NCBI GenBank assembly: GCA_965603365.1
Contig: CBFDCR010000022.1
Span: 1-64,000, forward strand
From: JAHELQ01 sp965603365
Lineage (GTDB): Bacteria > Acidobacteriota > Aminicenantia > UBA2199
Reading direction: 5' to 3'
DNA length: 64,000 nucleotides
The translations under genes and the position numbers were made by a program. The first letter of the stretch is position 1. Each line of letters starts with the position of its first letter. The notes beneath the pieces were generated by a model, which worked only from the letters and a program-made list of their open reading frames with translations, searched no databases and was not told where the DNA came from. This document shows, one piece after another, positions 19,382-28,928 of the stretch.

Positions 19382-21088
19382 ATGAAAATCAAAAGATTAA
19401 AAGGGATGAAGGAAAACTTCTATTTTTTCCTGCCTTACTGGAAAAAGGGGCTGATCCCGGTCCTATTTCTCCTGGTCTCTACCGCCATATCATTCATCTA
19501 CCCCCTCTTTTCGAAATGGGCCATCGACGATGTGGTGATGCAAAAAAACTACGAAAAACTCATCTTGCTGACCGGGGCCTTCCTGATGCTCATCCTGGTC
19601 CAACGAGTGTTTGCCTACTTAAACGAAATCACCTTCTTCAAATTCCAGAAAACCAGTATCCTGGGCATTCAGAAGGATCTGTTAAAGAAGGTCTTTTATT
19701 ACCCCATGGACTTTTTCGACAAGAATCATTCGGGATACCTGATGGGGCGCATACGGGGTGACGTCGCCGGACTTAGTTACATCTTTTCCGCCGCGCTGGT
19801 GATGTTTTTCATGGATGCCGTCAAATTTATCGGGACCTTCTTCATCCTGATGACGATGAGCGTAAAATTGACCCTCATCTCGATCTCCATCCTGCCTTTC
19901 CTGGTGCTCAAAATGATTCATTCGCGGGGCGACATCAAGAAGATCAATGAAAAGATACTCGAGGAAAATGCCCGGCTGGAGAAGGAGTTGTCCGATACCT
20001 TCCAGGGAGTCGAAGTACTGAAGAGTTTCTCAAAAGAAGAGGAGGGCATCGCCCGGGCCGGCGATGCCCTGGGTAATTATCAACAAATCGATGTGGAGCG
20101 AAACATCATTACCGCCCGATATCGAAATATCCTGGATCTCATGGTCAACCTGGGACAGGTGCTGTTACTCTATTTCGGCATCAGCGAAATCATCGCCGGC
20201 CGCCTCACCATCGGCAGCTATATGGCCTTTTCCGCCTACTTGATGTACGTGATCGCACCGGTACGCAACTTGAGCAACGTCACCATACTCTTCGATTATG
20301 CCAAAAGGAGTTACAACCGCATAAAAGAGCTACTCAACATCCTGCCGGAAGACAGCGGTGACGTGGTATTAGACAGTATCGAGGACATTCAACTAAAGAA
20401 TGTGGAATTCTCCTACCAGGGAAACGGCAAAGACAGTTCTACCGGCAGCGTCATTAAAGATCTAAACTTTTCCATCAGACGGGGCGATAAAATTTTGATC
20501 GAAGGAAAATCCGGCAGCGGCAAGTCCACCATGATTAAATTACTGCTGGGACTCTACCGGCCTCAACAGGGGGCGGTGGAATACAACGGCATCAACTTAA
20601 AGGAGATCAATCTCAAGAAACTGCGGGAACAGATCGGCTATATTTCCCAGAACATCTTTCTTTTCAATAAAACCGTCCGCGAAAACCTGGTTTTTGGCAA
20701 TCGACACATAGCAGATAAAGAGATCATGAATTTACTGAAGAAATGTCGACTGGAGAGACGTATAAAAGATTTAGAAAACGGCCTGGATGAAGAAATTTCC
20801 GAAAAGGGGGTCAACTTCTCCGGCGGCGAGAAGCAGCGCATTGCCCTGGCCCGGGCCCTGATCAAACAACCGGATATTATTATCATCGATGAGGGCACCT
20901 CCAACCTGGACATCAAGATGGAGGACGAAATCCTGAAGATCATCGAAAACCAGTTTAAAGATAAAATCATCATCCGGGTCACCCATCGACAAGTCGAAGA
21001 TATGAACTGGAAAATCCTGCAAATCCCCGACCCCAATACCATCGCAGCCCCCAAAACCACCCCCCTACCCGAGTTCCCCTCATCATAA
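19382..21088 (+). CDS. ABC exporter half-transporter (membrane and ATPase domains fused)
   Basis: 568 residues. Six membrane helices cover about 15-290 (VLFLLVSTAISFIYPLFSKW is TM1) in the type I ABC exporter fold. The nucleotide-binding domain follows, with Walker A GKSGSGKSTMIKLL (near residue 378), Q-loop GYISQNIFLF, signature NFSGGEKQRIALARAL, Walker B DIIIIDEGTSNLD and switch His VTHRQ. The Walker B catalytic Glu is present. The tail is a short Pro-rich stretch. It starts 5 bases after the RND gene, so it belongs to that operon. It likely works as a homodimer and moves lipid, drug or peptide; no cysteine-peptidase domain is present. Confidence 0.9.
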   Translation: MKIKRLKGMKENFYFFLPYWKKGLIPVLFLLVSTAISFIYPLFSKWAIDDVVMQKNYEKLILLTGAFLMLILVQRVFAYLNEITFFKFQKTSILGIQKDLLKKVFYYPMDFFDKNHSGYLMGRIRGDVAGLSYIFSAALVMFFMDAVKFIGTFFILMTMSVKLTLISISILPFLVLKMIHSRGDIKKINEKILEENARLEKELSDTFQGVEVLKSFSKEEEGIARAGDALGNYQQIDVERNIITARYRNILDLMVNLGQVLLLYFGISEIIAGRLTIGSYMAFSAYLMYVIAPVRNLSNVTILFDYAKRSYNRIKELLNILPEDSGDVVLDSIEDIQLKNVEFSYQGNGKDSSTGSVIKDLNFSIRRGDKILIEGKSGSGKSTMIKLLLGLYRPQQGAVEYNGINLKEINLKKLREQIGYISQNIFLFNKTVRENLVFGNRHIADKEIMNLLKKCRLERRIKDLENGLDEEISEKGVNFSGGEKQRIALARALIKQPDIIIIDEGTSNLDIKMEDEILKIIENQFKDKIIIRVTHRQVEDMNWKILQIPDPNTIAAPKTTPLPEFPSS

Positions 21089-21155
21089 TCAAATAGCCTC
21101 CCGTATTTTGCTTAAATTCCGGGGGGTTCATATTGATATACAATTGGTGGGATAA

Positions 21156-21185
21156 TTGACAAAGGTTATGTGAAAGTATTATAAT
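21156..21185 (+). promoter_or_regulatory. Consensus sigma-70 promoter of the toxin-antitoxin pair
   Basis: A perfect TTGACA (21156-21161), 18 bases and a perfect TATAAT (21180-21185), directly followed by an inverted repeat. Confidence 0.75.
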
Positions 21186-21204
21186 GATGTATAATATATA
21201 CATC
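21186..21204 (+). promoter_or_regulatory. Inverted-repeat operator of the CopG-type antitoxin
   Basis: GATGTATA (21186-21193), ATA, TATACATC (21197-21204): perfect 8-bp arms immediately after the -10 box and just before the GGAGG of the antitoxin gene. Its place over the transcription start fits autorepression by the ribbon-helix-helix antitoxin. Confidence 0.65.
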
Positions 21205-21216
21205 GGAGGTAAAAGT

Positions 21217-21459
21217 ATGGTAAGAACGCAGGTATACTTAACAAGCGAGGAAAAATCTGCCTTAAGTTCAATCGCGCTTCAAATCGGAAAAAAACAGAGC
21301 GAACTTATCCGTGAAGCCATCGATAACCTCATTACCAAATACAGTCAAAATAGACGTCAACAGATATTGGACAGGGCTGCAGGAATGTGGAAAGATAGAG
21401 ATGATCTTCCTGATTTCAGGCAACTCAGAGAAAGCTGGGATAGGAGTGTTTCTGAATGA
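21217..21459 (+). CDS. Ribbon-helix-helix antitoxin (CopG/VapB-like)
   Basis: 80 residues. The start is the ATG at 21217, fixed by GGAGGT at 21205-21210; an upstream ATG at 21184 lies inside the promoter. The N-terminus MVRTQVYLTSEEKSALSSIA is the DNA-binding strand-helix-helix, and QSELIREAIDNLI is the second helix. The C-terminal part (MWKDRDDLPDFRQLRESWDR) is the toxin-binding tail typical of VapB. It overlaps the toxin start by 4 bases. Confidence 0.85.
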   Translation: MVRTQVYLTSEEKSALSSIALQIGKKQSELIREAIDNLITKYSQNRRQQILDRAAGMWKDRDDLPDFRQLRESWDRSVSE

Positions 21460-21842
21460 CGACAAAATTACTGTTAGATACCGACGTGTTAATTGATTTT
21501 CTCCGGGGGTATGACACAGCAGTAAAATATGTCAAACAGCACTCAAAAAAAATTGTAATTTCTGCTATATCAGTGTCTGAACTTTATGCAGGTGTTAAAG
21601 ATAATGAAGAACGAAAGGAACTCGACGATTTCGTCGAACTCTTCCAAATTCTTCCAGTTACCCTGGAAATTGCCCAAAAAGGAGGCCTTTATAAACGGGA
21701 CTTCTTCAAATCTCATCGTGTCGGACTGGCAGATGGGATTATTGCAGCAACAGCCCGCACCCACCAATTAGATCTCAAAACCTTAAACATCAAACATTTC
21801 CCTATGCTCCAAGGCATAAAGCCGCCCTACAAAAAAAGATAG
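21456..21842 (+). CDS. vapC: PIN-domain toxin (VapC-like RNase)
   Basis: 128 residues of the PIN fold. The acidic metal-binding residues are D8 (LLLDTDVLIDFLRG), a Glu in ISAISVSELYAGV near residue 43, and the Asp in RVGLADGIIAATA near residue 93. The C-terminal TLNIKHFPML is the usual closing strand. VapC toxins cut tRNA or rRNA and are held inactive by the antitoxin encoded four bases upstream. Confidence 0.88.
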   Translation: MTTKLLLDTDVLIDFLRGYDTAVKYVKQHSKKIVISAISVSELYAGVKDNEERKELDDFVELFQILPVTLEIAQKGGLYKRDFFKSHRVGLADGIIAATARTHQLDLKTLNIKHFPMLQGIKPPYKKR

Positions 21843-21897
21843 TGAGGCTGTATCATTCTTCTCTATAATTTTGTATAATTGGGGGTAGAGGTGAAGG

Positions 21898-23352
21898 ATG
21901 AAAAAGCGTATTAATCTTTTTTCGTTGCTTGCCGTTATCATGGTGAGCGTCATGATGCTGGTCCAGTGTGCCGTCAACCCGGTGACCGGCAAAAAGGAAT
22001 TCATGCTGCTCTCCGAAAGTGCCGAAATCGGACTGGGCAAAGAGGTGGATCGGGGCATCCGCCAGGAATACGGCATCTACAATGACCCCGGCCTCAATGC
22101 CTATGTGGCCGCTGTCGGACAAAAACTGGCTCCCCACACCCACCGCAGCCACCTGCAGTACCACTTTGCCATCCTGGACACCCCGGTGCAGAATGCCTTT
22201 GCCGCCCCCGGCGGTTATATCTACATCACCCGCGGCCTGCTGGCCATGATGAACAACGAAGCGGAACTGGCGGCGGTGTTGGGTCACGAACTGGGACACG
22301 TGAATGCCCGCCACTCGGCCCGGGCTTTCAGCCGCAATATTCTACTTACCATTGGCCTGGCAGTGGCCAGCGAACTTAACGAAGACATTAAGAAAGTCGC
22401 CCCCTTTGTGGCGGTGGCCAGCCAATTGTTGTTTTTAAAATTCAGCCGCAGTGATGAATACCAGGCCGATTCCCTGGGGGTGGAGTATTCCAGAAAAGGC
22501 CGTTATGCACCGGGCGCCATGGTCTCGTTTTTCACTTCCATCCAGCGGCTGTCAGTCATGAAGGGCAGCGGTCATCTGCCCAATTTCCTGTCTACCCATC
22601 CCCTGACGCCCAGGCGGATCGAAAGGGTCAGGGAGATGCTCCTCCCCGCCGACGCCAAACTCACCGTCGACCGGAATCCCTATTTGCGGCGTGTAAACGG
22701 CCTGATATACGGCACAGATCCCCGGCAGGGATATGTGGAGGGCGGCCACTTTTTCCATCCGGGCCTGCGGTTTTATTTCCGTATCCCCGCCAACTGGCAG
22801 GTGCAAAACACGCCGATGCGGGTGACAATGGCCCCCAAAGGCGGACAGGCGGCCATTATTTTTTCGGCCCGGGGCAGCTCCCAAAATCTCGATAATTATT
22901 CCCGGGAAGCCTTGAAGGAGATTAACAACCTCAAGGTGGTTTCCAATCGATTTACCTCGGTCAATGCCTTCAATGCCTATGAAACGGTTTTTAACGTGCC
23001 CGGCAACAGTTCAGACCAGGCCGACAACACCATTGCCGGCTGGTTAACCTGCATCCGCAAGGGGGGCACGATCTTTTCCTTTCTCTCTATTGCCTCCCAG
23101 GCCAACACCAGTACTTACCGGAACGCCATAAATCAAACCATCAACTCCTTTAGAAATTTAAGGAGCGCCCGACATCTCAAACGGCAGCCCACAAAAGTCC
23201 ACCTCAAATCGGTCCAACAAAAACAGACTTTAAAAACCTTTTTGCTGAAACACCGCATCCCCCAGAACAGTTGGCAGGAGATTGCCCTCATCAACCTCCT
23301 CCAGATAGACGATGTGCTTCAACCCAACCAGCTTGTCAAAGTCATCTATTAG
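21898..23352 (+). CDS. M48-family metalloprotease, lipoprotein
   Basis: 484 residues. The signal sequence ends in a lipobox (SVMMLVQC, Cys near residue 25), followed by the usual AVNPVTGKKEF of periplasmic M48 proteases. The zinc site is LGHELGHVNARHSA (HExxH), with the third ligand Glu in FSRSDEYQADSLGVEY. About 150 residues of beta-rich sequence follow (280-430), then a short C-terminal part (KTFLLKHRIPQNSWQEIALI) ending in LVKVIY that looks LysM-like. Role by homology: quality control of outer-membrane proteins (LoiP/BepA-like). A GAGGTGAAGG precedes the ATG. Confidence 0.88.
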   Translation: MKKRINLFSLLAVIMVSVMMLVQCAVNPVTGKKEFMLLSESAEIGLGKEVDRGIRQEYGIYNDPGLNAYVAAVGQKLAPHTHRSHLQYHFAILDTPVQNAFAAPGGYIYITRGLLAMMNNEAELAAVLGHELGHVNARHSARAFSRNILLTIGLAVASELNEDIKKVAPFVAVASQLLFLKFSRSDEYQADSLGVEYSRKGRYAPGAMVSFFTSIQRLSVMKGSGHLPNFLSTHPLTPRRIERVREMLLPADAKLTVDRNPYLRRVNGLIYGTDPRQGYVEGGHFFHPGLRFYFRIPANWQVQNTPMRVTMAPKGGQAAIIFSARGSSQNLDNYSREALKEINNLKVVSNRFTSVNAFNAYETVFNVPGNSSDQADNTIAGWLTCIRKGGTIFSFLSIASQANTSTYRNAINQTINSFRNLRSARHLKRQPTKVHLKSVQQKQTLKTFLLKHRIPQNSWQEIALINLLQIDDVLQPNQLVKVIY

Positions 23353-23555
23353 TCCTCGCTGCGTTTATTGTTTAATTTCTAAAGGCAAGACGATTGTCAC
23401 AATCAATTTTTATGGCAGGGTAATAATTGGGGTAGAGGTCCAGATTGCCGGGCCGCGACCATTTATTGCCGGGTTTTTCTTTTTTCATGCGCGTCAACAT
23501 ATCCCCGGCAATCTGCGGATGATGGATGATGGGACAGGCCAACCGGTGCATGGGA

Positions 23556-25190
23556 CTAACTGCCCCGGAGGGCCGATAAAAGGTTCAGACCATTGACGCT
23601 TCCCCAACCGGTGCAGGCATCCCAGCCTGCCTGTGCCCGGTACCCACCGGTCCTTGAGGTGATATTATCACCCACCGTGATATCATGGAACACATCCGAG
23701 GATTGTCCCATAGAGTAGAGAAAGGGATTGAGAAAGCCCACCGGTGTACCCACTTTCTGGTTCACCAGGGCCAACAGGGCGGCATAGAGCGGGGCAACGG
23801 CACTGGTGCCGCCCACCACTTTGATTTTTTCATTCACCTGGGTGATATACCCGGTTTCCTGGTCGGCATTACCGGCGATATCGGGGACCCCCCGACCGAT
23901 TTTGGCGCCCGGGTTGACGGATTGGGGACAAATACTGTTTTGGTAAGGGGGACAGGCAAAGATATCGCTGACTCCTCCGCCGGAAGCGCCGGAACTATCG
24001 TTCCATACCACCTCTTCCTTGATGTGATTATCTTCGGCGGTCAGCCGCGTACCACCGCAGGCCAGGGCAAAGGGAGAAGATGCCGGGAAATCCACATGGG
24101 CAAGGCCATCCAGGTTCCATACCGAATCTTTTGATCCCAGATCCCCCGAGGCCGCGCATACCGCGATACCCTTAGCAGCGGCTTCCTGGAGTGTCTCGTT
24201 GAATGCGTTGACCACCGATCGATCCCACTTGTCTTCCGGATTACCCCAACTGATGGAAATCACCGAGTGATTCTGCTCGGCATCATGGACTGCCTGCTTC
24301 AGCGCCAAAAGGAAATCTTTAAATGTGTTGGGGGCAAAATAGACAACAATTCTGGCGCCTGTGGCAATGGCACCGGCCACTTCAATGTCCAGGTAGACCT
24401 CTGTGTTGGCGGAGGAATACTTTTTTTCACCGCTGCCCTGATCCTCGGTATAGGGCTGGTTCTGCCCACCGGCCACCGAGACGGTGGTGATTTCAGGCAT
24501 CGGCAGCTTCAGGGTCTGCTGGAAATATTGCTGGAGATACTGGGGTTCAAAGCCGCCCTCCAGTTCAATCATGGCAATGGACTGCCCTGCCCCATTTACA
24601 TCTGCGGGGAACTGGTAAGGCCAGGCCAATTGATTGGGGTAGAATTTTCCTTCAAAAGCGGATGAGGAGGCATCCTCCTCTTCAAGGGCATGGAGGTGAA
24701 AATAGGGTCGGGCTGCCGGCCGGCTGTCCAGCCCAAACACGCCGGTGACGACGCCTTCAAATTCTTCCGGGATATGGACGGCCCCCTCATGGGCCCTGAA
24801 ACGGCGTCCCTCATATTCGTAGTCCACCAGTTGTACCCCGAAAGCCGAATTAAACGCGGTAATGGTACCTCGCAGGGTCACCATCCGGTGCGCCAGGTTG
24901 ACTTCTAACACTTCGAGGTCGTGTTCACGGATAAAGGATTTCACCCTGGTCACATCGGCAGGATCGGCGCCATGGGTGGATTCAAATTCCCGGTGGCTGA
25001 GGTGCTTCCGCTGATGCGGTAATTTTTTCCCCAGTTCCTCCAGGGAGGGTAGAGCTTTACCGGCCGGATGATAACGCAGGTGTACCGCTACCTCAATTTC
25101 TTCCTTGGGGTCAGAGTCCCCCACTTTGTGAGCCCCCGGTATCACCGATAATCCGCTGTGCCGAAGGGCCACTCGTTTTACTTTGACCAT
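23556..25190 (-). CDS. Sedolisin (S53) serine-carboxyl protease, last gene of RiPP operon
   Basis: 544 residues. The N-terminal pro-kumamolisin activation domain covers about 1-170 (VAVHLRYHPAGKALPSLEEL) and the S53 catalytic domain about 190-540. The acid pair is E264/D268 in TEVYLDIEVAGAI, and the catalytic serine is S463 in VVGGTSAVAPLYAALLAL. A calcium-site-like end, TVGDNITSRTGGYRAQAGWD, is present. No signal peptide is visible, so it may stay in the cytosol or leave by another route. GGAGG precedes the ATG by 5 bases, and it starts 24 bases after the last radical SAM gene. Inference: it could remove the leader of the Nif11-type peptide. An unrelated secreted-type role is the alternative. 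Confidence 0.88.
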   Translation of the reverse strand: MVKVKRVALRHSGLSVIPGAHKVGDSDPKEEIEVAVHLRYHPAGKALPSLEELGKKLPHQRKHLSHREFESTHGADPADVTRVKSFIREHDLEVLEVNLAHRMVTLRGTITAFNSAFGVQLVDYEYEGRRFRAHEGAVHIPEEFEGVVTGVFGLDSRPAARPYFHLHALEEEDASSSAFEGKFYPNQLAWPYQFPADVNGAGQSIAMIELEGGFEPQYLQQYFQQTLKLPMPEITTVSVAGGQNQPYTEDQGSGEKKYSSANTEVYLDIEVAGAIATGARIVVYFAPNTFKDFLLALKQAVHDAEQNHSVISISWGNPEDKWDRSVVNAFNETLQEAAAKGIAVCAASGDLGSKDSVWNLDGLAHVDFPASSPFALACGGTRLTAEDNHIKEEVVWNDSSGASGGGVSDIFACPPYQNSICPQSVNPGAKIGRGVPDIAGNADQETGYITQVNEKIKVVGGTSAVAPLYAALLALVNQKVGTPVGFLNPFLYSMGQSSDVFHDITVGDNITSRTGGYRAQAGWDACTGWGSVNGLNLLSALRGS

Positions 25191-25214
25191 GTTTTCCTCC
25201 TCTCTTTTATCAAA

Positions 25215-27074
25215 TCAAACACACATGGATTTCACCGGCGGTAACTGTTGATCGCCCTCTGCCAGCCATCTCACAAAGGGTAAATAGAGCACTTCCCATC
25301 TTTGCAAGTGCTGCTGGCGAATTTTATCCAGGGGATACCTGAGGGCCACCCGCCGGCCCTCCATCGTGATTTCCCGGCCATTCCCATTTATATCCGTCTT
25401 CACGGCATTTGAAAATGTAGTATAATAACGGAAGGCCTGGCTCCGAGACGTACCGGGGCAGCGAAACCGCGCCACATTGGGCAGCAAATCCTGGCCGGGC
25501 AAAAAATACATATCCGACACCCCATACTTACCGGGATTATCCCAGATATCGGAGCCATAATAGATGATAAAAATATTAAAATCCACAAAACTCACCAGGC
25601 CATTGTGGACATAACTGTAAATTTTATCGTAATTTGACCGCACCTCCTCATCCGTCTCCGTGGGAAATCCCACCATAATATAGGCAGTAATGGGCACCAC
25701 CCCGCCGATGGTGCGCAGCACCCTGTCGATAAGTCCTACATGAATCCCTTTTCGCATTAACCGGAGTACCCGGTCGCTTAAGGATTCAATGCCCAGGGCA
25801 AAAGATAAGCAACCGGCCTGCCGATACAGGAGGCACCGTTCCCGGTCCAGGTCCCGGCTCACCCTGGTATGGGAGTACCAGCGGATTTTCAGCTTCTCTT
25901 TAATGAGCCGCCTGGAAATATACGCCAGCATCCCGGGATCGAATGATTCATCGGAAAATTGGAAAGCCCGGATACCGGTGGTCTCCACCACCTCCTTCAA
26001 TTGCCGGTACATGACAGGGTAAGAGGGCTGTTGAAAATTTTTCCACAAGGACAGGTTGGTACGGCAAAAAGAGCATCTCCGCCATTGGCATCCTTTGGAA
26101 AGGCGAAAGGGCGCCACTACCATTCGCTTCTTTCTTATGTATTTATCCAGTTGAAACACCGAATAATCGGGAGGAGGAGATTTCTCCAGGTCCAGTGGGG
26201 GGGCGGGATCATTGAAACAAATTGCGTTGTCTCCCAGGTAAACCATGGCCGGCACATTTTTAAAATCGGGACGCCCTGTAGAAAATTCGCTCCACAGCCT
26301 CTCCAAAGGGATCTCCCCTTCATCCAGTATAAAGCTGTCAACGATTTTAAAAAGATCTTTTCTGTTCACCTTGCAAAAGTGGATGGAGATAAATGGACCG
26401 CCCATGGTGATATAGATGTGGGGGAAGCTTTTTCTTATCAACCGGGCACACTGAAAGGCGGGAAACACCTGGTGCTGGAACACCACGGAGAAGCCAATGA
26501 TACCTGGCTTCCGTTGGTTGATCACCTCCATCAATATCTTCTCCAACAGGGGGAGATAAAAATGCCGCCGATCGGCGGCCCGGACGATATCTGAACTGGT
26601 AAATTCATCCAGGGAGAAGGCAAACCTTAACCGGGGTTTAACCAGTAAGGTCTCAGGGAAATAGGGCATGAAAGCCAGTTGGGTCAACAACGAGCCGACC
26701 TGGGAGTACTGGATATCTGAAAAATCAAAGAAAGGAAAAGAGAGCACATCCAGTTTTTCTTGTTTCTCCTCCATTTCCGCCAGGATCTCATAGAGGATCC
26801 AGTACTCATAGGCTTCAGAAGAACGAAGCTCCCGTCGCCCATTGAGCTCCATGAATCGTTGGTGAACAAAATGCTTACCGGTGACGATATTCTCCCGGTC
26901 CAGGAAGCGAAAGAAGAATTCCCGGTTAAGATCAAACCCGGAGACAGGGATATTCTTTGATCGTAGATAGGAGGTCAACACCGGGATACTGATGTTCGGC
27001 CCCCCAACATCGGAAAAAGGGGGATATAACAGGAGAATATCCTTCCATTCACGTTCTCGTTTTTTTTGACTCAT
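25215..27074 (-). CDS. B12-binding-type radical SAM protein 4 of RiPP operon
   Basis: 619 residues. The N-terminal Rossmann-like cobalamin-binding-type domain starts LLLYPPFSDVGGPNISIPVL and ends around GFSVVFQHQVFPAFQCARLI and ITMGGPFISIHF (about 190-235). It lacks the DxHxxG histidine, as many B12 radical SAM enzymes do. The radical SAM core has the cluster cysteines C329, C334 and C337 (KGCQWRRCSFC), spaced CX4CX2C. GIESLSDRVLRLMRKG and YIMVGFPTETDEEV follow as SAM-barrel motifs. Start overlaps the previous stop by 3 bases, with GGAGG upstream. It is closely similar to the two radical SAM proteins encoded just upstream, so tandem duplication is likely. Predicted role: radical C-methylation or another modification of the precursor. 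Confidence 0.85.
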   Translation of the reverse strand: MSQKKREREWKDILLLYPPFSDVGGPNISIPVLTSYLRSKNIPVSGFDLNREFFFRFLDRENIVTGKHFVHQRFMELNGRRELRSSEAYEYWILYEILAEMEEKQEKLDVLSFPFFDFSDIQYSQVGSLLTQLAFMPYFPETLLVKPRLRFAFSLDEFTSSDIVRAADRRHFYLPLLEKILMEVINQRKPGIIGFSVVFQHQVFPAFQCARLIRKSFPHIYITMGGPFISIHFCKVNRKDLFKIVDSFILDEGEIPLERLWSEFSTGRPDFKNVPAMVYLGDNAICFNDPAPPLDLEKSPPPDYSVFQLDKYIRKKRMVVAPFRLSKGCQWRRCSFCRTNLSLWKNFQQPSYPVMYRQLKEVVETTGIRAFQFSDESFDPGMLAYISRRLIKEKLKIRWYSHTRVSRDLDRERCLLYRQAGCLSFALGIESLSDRVLRLMRKGIHVGLIDRVLRTIGGVVPITAYIMVGFPTETDEEVRSNYDKIYSYVHNGLVSFVDFNIFIIYYGSDIWDNPGKYGVSDMYFLPGQDLLPNVARFRCPGTSRSQAFRYYTTFSNAVKTDINGNGREITMEGRRVALRYPLDKIRQQHLQRWEVLYLPFVRWLAEGDQQLPPVKSMCV

Positions 27075-28918
27075 TGTGCCTCCAGCTTATGGCTCCTCTC
27101 CCACTTTTCGATCCATGAAGAAAAGGGGAGATAGGAAGAATCCCACCGGTCATGAATCAGGTTTTTTAAATATTTAAAATGGTACTTCAAGGGAATCTCC
27201 CGGCCCAAAAAATGGATTCGATCTAAATTCCCGCCGCTCAAAATATCCTTATATTCATCATTAAACTCCAGCATCAACTGATACGCCCTTTTCCGGCTCA
27301 TTCCCTTGCCGGTGAAATCATACACATCGGGAAACAGGTCCTGGCCCGGCGGCACTTTTAACGCAGAAATACCGAATCTGGCCAGGTTCCGATAGATCTC
27401 CGAACCGTAAAAAATCATACAGAGATTGTAATGACAGATACGGAGCCAGCCTTTGGCCTGGAATCTTTTGAAAATATCAAAGCCCGCCAACGCCTCTTCC
27501 TCCGTTTCGGTGGGAAATCCCACGATCAGGTAAGCCAACACAGGGAGCACCCCAGCCATGTTGCCCAGCACCTCTTCGATGAGCTGGTAGGTAATTCCCT
27601 TTCGCATCAACTGTAGGATACGGTTATTAAAGGATTCGATGCCCAGGCCCAGCACCCGGCAGCCGGCCTCTTTGTACAGTCGGCACCGCTCCTTCGTTAA
27701 TCGGCTGTCCACCCGGGTATGGCAAAACCAGGAGATTTTCACCCTTTCCCTGATGAGCCGTTTGGAAATATATTCCAGCAATTCCGGGTTGGCGGCTTCA
27801 TCGGAAAAGAGAAAATTCTCGACCTCCATATCCTCGACAGTATGCTTTAACTGCTCATAAATAACGGCATAGGGCGGTTGCTGAAAATGCCTCACAAAGC
27901 CAATATCGGTACGACAAAAGGAGCATCGCCGCCAATAACAACCTTTGGACAGGCGAAACGGCACCCGCAGCTTCTCCCGCCGTGCGGGGTAACCGTCCAG
28001 GTCAAACACCGCGTAATCCGGGGGGGGTTGTTCTTCCATATTTAATGGGGGCGCCGGTTTGTTGCTCATGATCCGACCATCCGCCAGGTACACCAATCCC
28101 GGGACATGGCGAAAATCCCCATTGTTAGAGGGTAAGCAGGCCACCAATTGTTCCAGGGGGATTTCTCCCTCATCGAGGACCAGGCTGTCCACCAGACTAA
28201 AGATCTCTTTATTTTTGATATTCCGAAAATGGATCGATACAAAGGGACCACCCAGGGTAATATGAATGCCGGGAAAACGCTTCTTGATCATCCGGGCACA
28301 CTGGAAGGCCGGGATCAGTTGATGCCTGTAAACCACGGAAAAGCCCACCACTTTGGGAGCCTTCCCTTCCACCAGGGGCACTAAAAGCGATTCAAACATT
28401 TTCGTATATTCACTCTCATTCCCGGCACCCTCGACCACCGAAGAACTGGAAAAGCAGTCAGGCCAATCTTTTACATCAAACCGCGGTTCCGGCAGGATGA
28501 CTTCCGGGAAATAGGGTAAGGTAGCCAGCTCGATAAACAGGCCCCGGATGTGTGAATTATACTCTTTGATATCCAGGTAATCTCCGAAGGGATAATAGAG
28601 CCATTCAAAATGCCGCTTCTCGATTTCCGCCTGGATGAGGACCCGCGACAGTATCCAGTATTCATAAAGTTCATAAAAAGTCAGTCCCGGCCGCCGGTTG
28701 AGTGCCGCCAGCCGCTCCAGGCCATATTCGATGCCCCGCCGGACCTGTTGGGATTGAAGCAGTTGTTGATACAATGCCCGATTTAAATCAAAGGCGGCAA
28801 CCTCGATATGCCTGGATTTAAGGTATGACGCCAGTACCGGGATACTGATATAGGGGCTGTCCACATGGGAAAAGGGAAGATTGACCAACAAGATACCGGT
28901 TCTCGATTGCCTCGTCAT
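27071..28918 (-). CDS. B12-binding-type radical SAM protein 3 of RiPP operon
   Basis: 615 residues with the same layout as its neighbours. The cobalamin-binding-type domain opens LVNLPFSHVDSPYISIPVLA, with GFSVVYRHQLIPAFQCARMI and ITLGGPFVSIHF. The radical SAM cluster cysteines are C327, C332 and C335 (KGCYWRRCSFC, CX4CX2C). NFLFSDEAANPELLEYISKR follows, then GIESFNNRILQLMRKG and YLIVGFPTETEEEA. The C-terminal 130 residues (GMSRKRAYQLMLEFN) are shared by all four paralogues and might bind the leader or shape the pocket. GAGAGGG precedes the ATG by 5 bases; the gene upstream ends 10 bases earlier. Confidence 0.85.
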   Translation of the reverse strand: MTRQSRTGILLVNLPFSHVDSPYISIPVLASYLKSRHIEVAAFDLNRALYQQLLQSQQVRRGIEYGLERLAALNRRPGLTFYELYEYWILSRVLIQAEIEKRHFEWLYYPFGDYLDIKEYNSHIRGLFIELATLPYFPEVILPEPRFDVKDWPDCFSSSSVVEGAGNESEYTKMFESLLVPLVEGKAPKVVGFSVVYRHQLIPAFQCARMIKKRFPGIHITLGGPFVSIHFRNIKNKEIFSLVDSLVLDEGEIPLEQLVACLPSNNGDFRHVPGLVYLADGRIMSNKPAPPLNMEEQPPPDYAVFDLDGYPARREKLRVPFRLSKGCYWRRCSFCRTDIGFVRHFQQPPYAVIYEQLKHTVEDMEVENFLFSDEAANPELLEYISKRLIRERVKISWFCHTRVDSRLTKERCRLYKEAGCRVLGLGIESFNNRILQLMRKGITYQLIEEVLGNMAGVLPVLAYLIVGFPTETEEEALAGFDIFKRFQAKGWLRICHYNLCMIFYGSEIYRNLARFGISALKVPPGQDLFPDVYDFTGKGMSRKRAYQLMLEFNDEYKDILSGGNLDRIHFLGREIPLKYHFKYLKNLIHDRWDSSYLPFSSWIEKWERSHKLEAQ

Positions 28919-28928
28919 TATTGCCCTC

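Noticed and set aside
19382..21088. The ABC exporter as exporter of the Nif11 peptide.
   Set aside because: It is in the RND operon on the other strand, lacks a C39 peptidase domain and is separated by the toxin-antitoxin and M48 genes; no link to the RiPP operon is visible.
23353..23555. A possible small gene between the M48 and S53 genes.
   Set aside because: An open frame on the plus strand crosses into both neighbours and has no binding site or family; the gap is best left as the space between convergent genes.
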